A stretch of DNA of 64,000 bases from Aquila chrysaetos chrysaetos (Eukaryota; Chordata; Aves; Accipitriformes; Accipitridae), in contig NC_044011.1 in the NCBI RefSeq assembly GCF_900496995.4, positions 26,320,041 to 26,384,040 on the forward strand, written 5' to 3'. The notes below the pieces were generated by a model. It saw only the letters and a list, made by a program, of their open reading frames with translations. It did not search any database and was not told the origin of the DNA. Positions 49,691 to 61,200 of the stretch are shown here, piece after piece (positions within the stretch are counted from its first letter, which is position 1; each line of letters starts with the position of its first letter). The translations under genes were made by a program, and so were the position numbers.

Positions 49691-52475
49691 CAGCAGAGCT
49701 ACCTGGGTTTTTTTCTTTATCGGGGTTGTGCAGCACAGCAGAGGGCCGTGAACAGGGCCAGGTCAGAGCTGCCCATGAACACATGAAAATACAGCGGCTT
49801 TCCTGGGGAAGGTTCAGGTTTGCAAGGTGTCTCTGCGTGCTGTCTCTCTGTTACTGCGCTGAGACCTCTGCTGTGTTATGGAAACACTGTATTATTCGCG
49901 CTCTGTGGCAAAGCTTATTTTTCTAGGAAGCTGTGAATAGATTAAGTTGTGTTCTTGGGGGTGTGTGTGTGTTTTGTTTTTTTTTAAAGCAGTGTATGAA
50001 ATCTTCACTTGAAACTGTGCATGAAATTCCTTGTCTAGTTCTTCTGTGGATGTAGTGAACTGCAATATCAAAGCAGAGCTTTAAAAACAGGGATGGAACA
50101 TAGAGGAATTACTTGGCACTTGCATGTTCTACTGTATTCTAAATAATAAGCTTTATGTGGTAAGTGTATGTAGCTGTACTGTATAATTTTATGATGATGA
50201 TTATACTGAGAATCAGCTTTGCTAGTTGAGATGCAGGTGAACACAACCCAGGCTTATTACCCTGGAGACTTGATTAGCAATAGTGCTGGAATTGGGCAGA
50301 GGGCAGCTTAAAAGTAAGCATATTTGCATTTTAAGTGAGCTGTAGTTGGCGTGAAGGTGTGCAAACTGCTCTCAATAAAAATTGTACGTCAGAGTGTACA
50401 AATGATGCTACACGCTAATGCTCTGACACGTGGCTCTAGGGTGCATGAGGACACGGGTTCTTCTTTCTGATGTTTTTTCCCCTTTGGACTAGTGGATCAT
50501 GTGGCAATCTCAGCTTCAGACAGGATGCCATCAAGAGGTTTAATAGATTTACTGAGAGAATTGATTGTGCATGTGGTGGATGATGTCTTCATATGTCTCA
50601 CTAAATATCAGCAAACCGAAGGGTCGTCATCTCTTCCCCCTCCCCCCCCCTTACTTCATCTGTCATCTGTTTGTAGCCTGCACAGAAGTCTTCCTCTTTA
50701 GATCTGTATTTTTGACTTGGACTTACTTGAAAATAAATATGAAGAACTGAAGATTGACATATCTGAACAAATGGGTCCATTTATTTAGAGGAGACTAGCT
50801 CTGTATGTTGCATATGGAAATAGATATTTGTTTTTTATTTTCCTTTCCCCAGTGGTAAACATACTTCACACTACAAGCATTGTTAATGCAAAGCCCAGCA
50901 TCCTGTTGACACTCGATATTTTTGATGGAGGCAAGGGTTGGGTCACCAAAGTGGAGAGAACGTGACTTTTTGTGCTGAAAACAAACATGTTCAAATTTCT
51001 TACAGTTGAAATTATGAAGACATGTTTTGTCTGTAGTTTCTCTCTCCTCTGTACAAACACATCTTTATCTCTCAGGTTTGTGTTTAAACTTCAGACTTGG
51101 CTAGTACTAATTAGAGACAAACCAGGTGGAAAGCAGTGAGTCAGATGTTGAGGAAAAGCTGTGGCTTTTTTGAACCAAAGCAAAGTGCTTTATGTATACA
51201 ATTTATGTTTCTGGATAAGCAGGAGGACTTTTTCATGTCCTTCCAGTGTATTTTTGGGTATTAAAGTGATAGCATGAGAACCTAAACAGAAAAAACATCT
51301 TGCAATTATGGGTGTGTTGCATCACCAGAGAAGCTGCCTTCATGCACAGTAAGTGCTGCACTGTGCTCGTGGGCAGAAAAAGTCAGGCTTTACAAAGCTA
51401 AGGGCATATCTGCATGCCACTGATAAATTCTGAATATATTTTGTTTCATATGTAGCCTTTCATTTGCATAAACATCTGGGCGTCACAAGCTATTCTGGCT
51501 TTTCCTGCTCTTCACTTTGTCTCCTCTTCCTTCTTACCTCTGAAATTTCCATTCTGATTTGAGTCATTGCAATGTGTCGAGTGCTCTTGTAACTCACCCC
51601 CTCGCAAACACATACATGCCTATGGACTTTTATCTTTTTTGGAAACTTGTGTTCAAACTCACAAGGCTGCACCCCTGCCAACTTGCTGTGTGTATGTGTG
51701 CTGGGCGCAAAGTACCAATTACTGACGCCGAGGGAAATTTCCAGGGTGGAGTAGGCCCTGGAGATACCCAGGGAGCATTTCTTCTGAGGTTCCTGCAAGG
51801 CTAGAAATCTGGTTATTTCAATGGAAATCCAGTAGTCACTAGAAATAAATGCAGAGGTCTGCTTTACTTATGTTAGTACCAATGCTATCTATGTTGCCCT
51901 TGATTTAGTTTTTTATTTCTGTCATATTAAAAATGTCACATGTGTAATAATTCTTATGTGTCCCAGCACAGAAGTGGGATACAGACAGTTGTTTCTGTGT
52001 CAGAGATGGAGATGGGGGGAATGCAGAGCTTATAATTTGCTAGTTCATTATCAAAATCACTGTTTGCATTAAATATTTGCCATAGCAGCTCTTCATGTCC
52101 ACAGGTCTTTTTGTTTGTCTCCCCCCTCACAGGAGTGCAGGCAAACAGAAATTCTTCACTTCCTGGATGTGGAAAAGAGATAGGTTAGTCCTATATGTCA
52201 TGATTATGAACAATGAGTCCCAATGCTAACTTTACAAAGATGGTGTTGTGTGCTATATTTGTGTATCTTCAGAGATTATACTTCTCCTCTAGCATTTCAT
52301 TTCTAATAATTCCTAGATTAAGGGAACGTTTTGAGGGGAGGGAGTACATACTGGTTTTAAAGTACTGAATTGCTTATTAGTGTAAGCTGCATCACCCTGG
52401 AGTTATTTCATCCCCACACAATCATCATCACTAGGTTTTCTGAGTGTTAGAGGAAATTAACTACCTTTTCCACTG

Positions 52476-52492
52476 CCCCCCCCCCCCCCCCC
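52476..52492 (+). repeat. Poly(C) run, 17 bases
   Basis: Uninterrupted C homopolymer. Confidence 0.9.
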
Positions 52493-53012
52493 GCCAAGTT
52501 GCAAGGTCTCTTCTCTTGCACTAAATAATACCAAGAATATATTTTCTTTGTGCACTTGCCTCCCCTTTCTTTTTCCGCCCAAGAAAATCAGAATCTAAAA
52601 GGGAGCCTCAGAGCTTGTCTTATTTGAAACACCTCCACATTTCTGGCTCGCTGTTGCTGTCATTGCAACAACGTTGCAGTCAGGTACCATGGTGATCTTA
52701 AACACTGTCACTCTGCCTGCATGTACTTGTCAAATAATTTTTATAAGTTTTTTTTATTGCTTTGATTCCAAGATGATTAAACAATAGGCATATCTAATTC
52801 CTGCTGCAATGTCAATGCTATTTACCTTAGCAGAAACTCATTTTTAATGATTTGCTTAGTGCTTATCAGTGCCTTATTCATTTGTACTGCTTTAGCTTCA
52901 GGAGAACAGCTTCGGACATGGGAATCTGCCTGTGTAAAAGTGCTGCTTACTGAAATACAACTGGCTCCCTACTTCTAGGAATGTGTTTCAAATCAACACT
53001 GGTAAGGAACTC

Positions 53013-53047
53013 TTTTGTATTTCTACTTTGAAAGTAGAAATACAAAA
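53013..53047. repeat. Perfect inverted repeat, 17-bp arms, 1-base spacer
   Basis: The left arm ttttgtatttctacttt (53013-53029) is exactly complementary to the right arm aaagtagaaatacaaaa (53031-53047), with only g53030 between them. It could form a hairpin or cruciform in either strand. No transposon structure is visible around it. Confidence 0.9.
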
Positions 53048-55102
53048 TAATGCAATATTGTCCTAACTTCCCTGGCCTTTAATTTATTCATGAAGCAGTT
53101 CCTAATGGTCTTGTTCTGTAACCTGAAACAGAATTTTCTAAAACATGGGAAAATGCATTGCATGCAGACCTCAAGGCCATGGCCACAGGCATGAGAGCAG
53201 AACCAACTCAGATTTGTGTTTAGACATTGCTAGTGTATAATTTTCCTTCCCTGTGCGGCAAAGCCTCCTGTGATTCCAGAATCATGTTAGAGTTACAGGT
53301 GCAACAGTATCCTACTCCTTACTGGGTAGGAGGGTGGTTAGTATCATGATTTAGCTACTATTATCCCGGTAAAATTTGATACATGGATTAAGATTGAAGT
53401 TATATTGAAGTTATGCATCATGCTTGAGCGGGTCTAACAAATTGTCACAGCTGAAAGAGAGGTTTTAGTCCCCTTTCCCCTTCTTTGCTCCTTTTCTCTC
53501 CCAGAAAGTGATTCGCCTGCTTTACTGGGTTGATTTTTGGCCAGGTTAGTGGACAGAACTGGCTCACAGATGACTCCAGTGATTGCCAGCACTGGCATAG
53601 GGGGATTTTCTGGAGAGGGGGAGAGGACCTCTGTTTGGCTGCCATGCGGAACTCGAGGAGGCTCTGCTAGAAACTTGCCGTCAGTGATGATGCTCACAAG
53701 CTGGCTGTGATGGTTGTGATTCTGAAGGGTTCATCCTGTCTCTGAACCAGCGATGCTATAATTACTAGTTCTTCCTAACCTGAAGCATACTTTGTTTTCA
53801 ACAGTCAAAATAAGCTAAAGATTTATTTTGAGAGGCTGTTAAGTTTGGTAAAGTCAACAAACAAGTTAATGAGAACTTGAACTATAAGCATACCATAATT
53901 CTTTCTTTTTTTCTCCTATTCCATGGGTCACATAAGGACCAAGTGGCCAGAAGAAGCACTAAGAACTAACTTACTGCATACCAGGAAGCTGGGGTGGGGG
54001 GGTGGTGTGTGGAATAAATCTGTTGAGTAGGGTAGCTTTCTCCTGGGAGAACTCTAAGAATATAAGCATTGAAACACAGAAAATCTGGTTCTGTTATGTC
54101 TAAATCACTTGTCATTTTGGCTTGACGAAGGCTAATTTTCAGTATCTAAAGTAAAAGGGGCCTTTTACTGATTTTTGGGAGGCTTATTCGTTTCTAATCT
54201 CAGGATCTGAGATTCAGAATAGGTTGGGGTTTTTTTCTCTTCCTTCAAAAAGAAAGCCACAGGCTTGTTGCCATGGGCTTGAGGAAGATAATTCTATTGA
54301 ATTTCACAGCAAGGACCCTGTTTCACTGTGGACTTATGAGGAGCTTTGAAGAGTGATGCTAAGTCGTATTAGCAATAATTAGATTTAGAAATTAAGAGTG
54401 AGATAGATATATATTAAAAAAAAAGATCAGCTGCCAGTAATATAGGGAGCTGACTCAATAGAGAAACGTGAAAGATGCAGTGGATCATTAGCTAAAACAC
54501 TTCTCCAGCAGAGAAAATCTACTAAGAATTAGTGAAAGTAGATGTTTGATCCTGCTGTTTCTCTATCCCTTGCACGCACCGGAGTCGCGGGTTCGCAGGC
54601 TTTTCCCAGGGCTGATGCCATGTGTTAGACAGCGCCCATGGAGAAAGACACGTAGAGTTTGGCCCTCTGTTCTGTTGGGTTGGGTGAAGTTACAGGGTAC
54701 TGAATACAACATGAAGAACAGAGCATTTCAACTTTAAAATGATGAGATAGATGGTGAGTTCATAGCAAAATAGCCTCCCATAAAGGAGTATTTAGGTGCT
54801 GGCAGCCCTGCTGAGTCATTCCTCCTGCAGAGCTCTGCCAGAGCATGCAGTACCTACCTGGGGTCAGGCTTCCCGGGGCAAAGCCCTGGGGTTTTTCGTT
54901 TGTTCACCTAAGGTGGTGAACGTCTCTAAGGCTGTCCTTGGTTTTTGTGAAAAGAGTACAGAGAGGGACAAGAGGCTTTAGGTGATGAATTATGGGTCTG
55001 TTTTACTAATGGCTTGTATTTCACTGAGGACCTAACTGAAATCCAGCAATAGCACTTGCTCAAAGAGATGTTACAGCAGGAATTTTGAAAATATTGCAGT
55101 GG

Positions 55103-55108
55103 TTTATT
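55103..55108 (-). terminator. Poly(A) signal of the minus-strand gene
   Basis: AATAAA read on the minus strand, 210 nt downstream of the stop codon at 55318-55320. The spacing suits a short 3' UTR. Confidence 0.5.
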
Positions 55109-55317
55109 TCTTTCCGTGAGGACTTCAATTCCAACTTTTCTCTGTGATGCTCATCTTCCCTAGCGTAGCCTCTTTACACTGGCTGCCTGTTTTCCTGCTA
55201 CCCAGGGGCTTGGGATAGTGTCTGAAAATGTGAATTATAGTGAAATGAATGGAATTACTTGAGTTTTAGTTTGTTCCCCCTCCTGCCAGCAGCTGAAGGA
55301 CAGGATTTGTTTTCAAA

Positions 55318-55571
55318 CTACAGTGCCAGAACATCAGTGAAATTTCTGACAGATGCTGTTCTCCTGAGACATGGCAGTACTTCGTCCTTCTTCAGCTTGG
55401 CTGGACCCGCAGCAGTCTTCATCTGCAAGTAATGTGGGTTTTTTCGCTGTATTATTGATCCTGATACGCTTACAGACATTTTGGCTTTTCCTTGAAGTTT
55501 GTTGATAGTGCGAGCAGGTTCATGGAGCTTGTATCCAGGGTGCCAGAGATAACCTTGGAAAAGATCTTTTT
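55318..55571 (-). CDS. Unrecognised gene, terminal coding exon
   Basis: On the minus strand an acceptor (gtatcccctag) opens an exon that supplies the last two bases of a Glu codon, then 83 residues starting KDLFQGYLWHPGYKLHEPAR and ending VRNFTDVLAL, then TAG. The tail is basic and rich in Pro, Lys and Arg, with no membrane segment. The open frame extends upstream of the acceptor by chance only (to 55608). It joins the exon at 55707-55840 in exact phase. I do not recognise the protein. The basic, Tyr/Pro-containing make-up is reminiscent of small ciliary or sperm microtubule proteins, but that is only an impression. Confidence 0.6.
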
Positions 55572-55706
55572 CTAGGGGATACAAAATTAACATGACCTGA
55601 TGGGCCATTGGAGTAAAAACAGTGACAAAACCAACAATTAAACAAAAAATTCAAGCAACTGCCTCCACAAAGTGCAAGGTGACAGCTGGCAAGATTCATT
55701 CCCTAC

Positions 55707-55840
55707 CTAATCTTTGGCGACCAAAATTGCTTCTGAACTGCGTGTGTTGAGTCCCATCTCTGTAGGTTCCTTGTGTAGTCAGTGGAGGGAGAGGCTTCTC
55801 GCGGGAGTGACTCAGGGTTGATTCAGAGGGCAAATTTAGC
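55707..55840 (-). CDS. Unrecognised gene, penultimate coding exon
   Basis: A 134-nt minus-strand exon. The acceptor is aaggtagtcttcttcag and the donor gtaggg. It provides one base of a split codon, 44 residues from LNLPSESTLSHSREKPLPPL to NFGRQRL, and one base that the next exon completes to Glu. Both splice sites are good, and the phase fit with the terminal exon across a 135-bp intron is unlikely by chance. The sequence has no membrane segment or known motif. Confidence 0.6.
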
Positions 55841-57640
55841 CTGAAGAAGACTACCTTAAGCACTGTAGCTACCTGGAGCTGATGTGAATACTCCTCACTG
55901 TGATTTATTGTGCAGATATTTGTAGAAGACTGTTGGTTGTTCAACTAGCATCTTAGAAACCCATCTTCCAAGTTCAACTGATGCAGAAAAGAGAAGTTTC
56001 TTTGTGATACTGATATGTATGTTTACTGTCAGTCCTCAATAGACGACTGTCATCTTTTCCTATCCTGCCCCTTCTTTATCTTGTCTCCCTCCAAGATCAC
56101 ACACACTCGTGCTTTGAGTGGCAGCATTTTCCTGCATCTTTTTGTAGGTCACAGTATTTAATCTTTTTGTTGCCAGTGGTAAGAAGGGGGTCAAAAGGAA
56201 GAGTGTGCTATGAAAGGAATTTTTAGTGAGGTATTTCTTTGTCTCATGTTGTTTCGGTGACATTGTAATAGCTGTGCCTGTAATATCATCCTTAAATAAA
56301 AGCTGAGAGTTTGCTGGTTGTTAGTCTCTGGTGTTGGAGAGGTGTCCTGTTTCGTTCTGTGCAAAGCAGTATTGCTTTGTCTTTTACACGTTGACTTCTC
56401 GGTTTTTAAAACAAGATGGAAATCCAAGATGAGTGCAATTTTGTGATAAAGGTTACGTGTTTATAGAAGTTGTAATAGAAATAATGGAAAAATACTTTTC
56501 TGTTTGTAAAAAAAGAGGGAATTTTGTTCCCCTAATGCTCTAAATGAAACAAAATCTTCATCCACAAATTGATCAGCTGTTGCCAACAGAAATATTTCTG
56601 TGTGGCTCTGAGTGGTTTTCTAAACTTGCAACCAAAGATGTGAATGCTTCCACAGAAACAATTAAATCTCTCTAATTCTGTTTTCCTTTCTCTTTCTTTT
56701 GCCTGAGACTGTTCTGCCTTTATTAATCTTTAGCAAGTATATCTTTCCATCTTAAAAATATGGAATAATTTAAATTTAATATTGTATCAATATTTTCACA
56801 GTGAATACCAGTTATAGTAAGAAAGATTTATTGTAGGGTTAATAAAATGACTTAAACATTTTATATTGTAACTGTAGGAAACTGTGGTGTATCACATTGC
56901 TCACTGCGTTGTGTTTAGAGCAGGAGGGACTTGATTTGACAGCATGACTGTGAAGATAGAGAGAATTAAACCCAATTTGTTTTATCTTTTCATTGAAAGA
57001 TGTCAGTTTATCCTAAAACCCAACCATTTATTCAACTTTCAAACACTACCTACAATGGTAAAATTAATTCCTTTCTGTCTCAGCAGGAAGTGGCCAGCAC
57101 TATCTGCGGTGTTTTCCCATTAGGGATAAATCCATAGGAACACCTGCTGACCTCTCCGTGTCTTGAACTTCCAACTTGACTTAGTCTAGTTTTCCTGTTT
57201 ATCCTGTGCACTCCTTGGGTACGGGAATTTCATGACAGAGAGCAGCCCTGCTGATATTCAGGATTCAGAAACCTCCTTAAAAAAAAATTACAAGTAAATG
57301 TGTAGGTCAAAAAGAGGGAAATTTTAGTTGAGGTTTTATTGGTGATTTTTTTTTATTATTATCACTTTACAGAAATGTATTTTGTATTAATAGGAAACCA
57401 GACAAAAAGCGTTTTGTATTTTTGCTTCTTAGGAGGTTTATGCATACAAAACATACATCTTTGAAGTTACATATCAGCTAATTCATTGCTAAGGGAAAAC
57501 TCCTGCTGGATTTCATTGTGGGGCTTTCTGTGGAAGCAGCTGTCTAGTCAAATCCTGTAGTCAAATGATACCAACTTAAAAAGGTTTTTCAAATTCTCAC
57601 ATTTTGGTGTTGTCAACTGTGGTGGAAGGATTGCTGGCAC

Positions 57641-57801
57641 AAGATCTGCAGTGAATGGGAAGGCTGAGGAGTTTCGGAACCACCAAGCTCTGAGTTTCTC
57701 TCTCTTCTAGGTTTAGGAACAGCAGCGACTAGGGGCCTCTTCAGGAAGGACTTAATGAACAGGACTGGCTTATATATAAGTGCAGGAGTCCATGGTTTCT
57801 G
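57641..57801 (-). CDS. Possible further upstream exon of the same minus-strand gene
   Basis: A minus-strand open stretch after a good acceptor (ctctcctgccag) encodes about 53 residues starting QKPWTPALIYKPVLFIKSFL, again rich in Pro, Lys and Arg. It leaves two bases of a codon at a gtgcca donor, which is the phase the next exon needs. The donor is weak, so this exon is uncertain. An alternative acceptor three bases on would start it at 57798. Confidence 0.3.
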
Positions 57802-58220
57802 CTGGCAGGAGAGCCTGTCTTCACCCCTGCTCACACTGCCACAGCTTTGCTGTTCAACCCTCTACCCAGGTGTTGAGGGGGAAGCTGCACCCTTGAATTT
57901 CATGTTGCCTTCCAAAAATCCATGCATCTGTGTTGTCATACTCTGCGTGTATTTGCATGGTAAAGAAAAAAACAAAACCCCAAACAAGAAAAAGGTGTTG
58001 AGGTGATGGCCAGTAGCTGAATGGTGCAGCCCGGCAAGGATGAGCAAAGTGTTTGGCTTTGGGACAGGGAGATCTGCAGTTCACGGCAGCCGGTTTTTAA
58101 AGCTTCGGGTTTGTTTCTGTTCTTCCCAGCATGCGGAAAGCTTTGTTTTTGTAGTGTTTCTGGAGAATGACTAAAAAGTAAGGTTAAATTCTTTCAGGAC
58201 AAGTTCATTGTATCTGACCT

Positions 58221-58246
58221 GGGGGGGGGGGGGGGGGGGGGGGGGG
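58221..58246 (+). repeat. Poly(G) run, 26 bases
   Basis: The longest homopolymer in the window. It can form G-quadruplexes, and its length is prone to sequencing error. Confidence 0.9.
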
Positions 58247-61200
58247 AAAGTCTTTTGTGCTTATCTCTAAAGTGCATTTTAAATTAAAGAAAAACAATAA
58301 ACAATGAAGGAAACTGGGCTATTTCTGTAATTTGATATTCTGCCTTCTGTCCCATGCACACATGCTGTAATTTATCGTAGTGTTTGCACTTGCATGAGGT
58401 TAGTTCAATGCAGGGCATAAAACATTTATAAATTAACTCCACAAAGTGATTTTTTGCAGAGGCGTGTAATGGTGTGCATGCGTGCACAAAGCCTGGGAGG
58501 AAGACGAAGGCCTTTTCCCTGGCATTGTGGTGGCTGTGCAGTTGGGGGTCGGAGGAGTCTCTCCCCTCTTTCTAGCAGGGAAAGAGATGTTTTCCTACAA
58601 AATTTGTCTTCTCTCACGTTGGCTTGCTTGGTGCCTGGTGAAAGAAGAGTAGCGGGGGAGAGCGTCTCACGAAGAAGAACTGGAACAGCATCTCCTTTAT
58701 TTTCGGTGTTTAAATTTAGTACCTTTTGGCTTTGCTACGTGAAAAACATGGGCCTGATGGCTGAAACTTAGCTTGCCTTACGCTTTATTTATTCAGATTG
58801 CTGTTCAGCTTGTTCACGTGGGAAGGATTGGGTCTTCTATTGTTTCCTGGGCACTGAATTGCAGTCCTTGTTATAGTGCCTGATTATAAAGTCACATCTC
58901 CCAAGAAAGACGTTTTTGTCTGGTGAAGTGCAGAAGGCCAAACCCTTGGGAGCAACACTGTCTGGCCAGCCGGGCAGCAGCTGCAGGCTCTTGGGTTTTC
59001 AACGCTTTGCGATGGTATCTGATGGGGGCTGTTTCCAGCCACTTCTTGCCAACTTAACTATCAAGGTGCTGATGCCTGTTATGGTTTACAAATGGGTCAC
59101 TGAAAAAGGTTTGGGGGCAGGGTATGTTTTCCCAGGGAGAGGGCTTGTTTTTTCCAAGGTGTTTTCCACCATACTGTTGCACCAGCGCTTTGTGCAGGTG
59201 TCATGGTAGCCACCCATGACATCCCCGTGTCAGGATGCCATGTGTTTCCTCAACCATGGTATATCCAGGTCACCCAAAAGGCTTTAGGGACATTTTGTGA
59301 CCTGAAGCCGTGCTCGGAGTGTGACCCAGCCCAGCCCCTCATCCCAGTGTCAGGGCCCTGGGCACGTTCCTGGTTTCCACCACTGAGGTAGGAAGGCTTA
59401 CATCTCTTGCTGTTCAAATAAATATAATTAGTTTGGACTTTGTTTTTTGGACAACACACATTAATTGTGTGGTGAGTCTTTTATTGGCAATTACGTGTTT
59501 GCTTTTCCCTTGTGAAGTTACGCACGCACCGACATAGTCGTTTGGTTTAAGAGACAAGTTTATTGGTGAGACACGGCATGTTGCCATCATCTGAGGTTAC
59601 CTCAGTCTCATTCTTGGCAGCAGATCTTGCCTCTTTATTTAGAAAATGTCTTTGACAAGATCGCAACCTGTGTCATTCAGCGATGCTTTTTCCTCTTGTG
59701 CTGGGCTTAAGTCTCCTGTATGCATTTTCTTGCGCTGCTCATTAACAGCATTCAGAGACTCTTAGATTGCACATCCTAAAGCTTGTTTCCATTGGTGTCC
59801 TGAGGTTTTGTTGTTGTTTTATGAACAACAAAAAAGTTGAGGTGAGCTACACTTTCTCCTAGCATATCCAGTCTTTTGTGTGTGTTTAGGTTTTTCAGGC
59901 TGCTGTTGAGAAAGGAGAATCAAAATATCTGAGATTTCATTATCCAGCTACTTCAGAAATTAATCCAATAACTGTTTCGGAAAGTTTCCATCACAGACCT
60001 GATATGAAGTTAGTGGCGAGCCTTTGTTACAAATTATTTTTAGCTCACCATGTGTTTTTCTCAAACCTTGGCCATATTGCACAAGGACCGCTGCATTTCA
60101 GACCAGTGGTTTCGAGCAGCAAGCACAGTGCTGCCCCTCAGCATCAGTATGTGCCCAGTTTGAGAAGACACGTGAGATGTCCATCACCCATCCCTGAGCT
60201 GATAAGCTTCATTTTCTAGGAGGGGTTTTTGATACATTTGGGGACCCCTCAGTCATGTGTTAAATACGGTTTTGGTTTCCTGTGGCTTGCTTGTCACAAT
60301 CCTGGATGTCCGATAATCAAACTCTCACAGGTCTTCTTTCCCACTTGCTTTATTCTGTTTAATAGTATGCTATTGGTAAGATGGGCTTCATTTTTATTTA
60401 GTCTCAGTGAACACTCTGAGAAGAGAATTAATCTTGTCTCTTCTTGACAAAGTAAGAAATGTTCAGGATCAAAGTCAAGGTGCTAAATTACATGGAAGTG
60501 CTGGCTGTGGACTTGCTGACTTCATTGCATACTCCAGCACATGTGTTGGACATGCACGTTTTGCTGCTGAAACTCGTTAACTGTTGGAGCATGGCTCCTT
60601 GTGAGCTCAAGAGGATGCAACACAAACCACTAATGCAGTCTAAGCATATAGATAATACTTTTAATAAAGTATATTAATGAATACTTTTGTGAACAGAGCA
60701 GTTGTAGCTAAATAGTGCATGGTTAGGGTCCAGCAAAAGCTGTATTTTATGAAATCATCAGCCTTGTAAAAACAAAATTATAGCTTAGGCATTTACAAAT
60801 TTGGGTTTTATTAGTTCTAAATGTAAGTACCTATTTCTAAGAATTCTTTTTATTACTTTAGTGATAAATCATATAAAATGCAAAAACATTTAATGATTAC
60901 TGTTATTCAGGAAATTTGGAATTCATTGCAAATTTAGAAAAATATTCTGATATTTTGTGCTTATTCTATTACTAAGCTTTGCTGCAAAAATAATTGTTAT
61001 CCCTTCAAATGGTACTTAATTCTTAAAATTAGCTGTGAGTACTCTCTGTCTTTAAGGTGGGAGAAACTGATGGTGTTCACTATTATATCCAGCTGTCTTC
61101 CCACTCCTCCCGTGAGTACTTAAACCATATGCAAATAACACCTTACACTCCATTTTACATTGTTTTGATTAAACGCATCTCTTCCTCTGTAATTCTCTAT

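Larger units (their letters stand above)
47191..55080. other. Non-coding DNA between the retrovirus and the minus-strand gene
   Basis: Presumed COMMD1 intron 2. I see no convincing exon. It contains a pyrimidine-rich tract (49506-49690), a C17 run (52476-52492) and a perfect hairpin (53013-53047), listed separately. Confidence 0.6.

Noticed and set aside
55862..55920. Possible 25-nt minus-strand mini-exon ending at ctccag|gtagct
   Set aside because: The intron to the exon at 55840 would be too short (about 20 bp) to be spliced.
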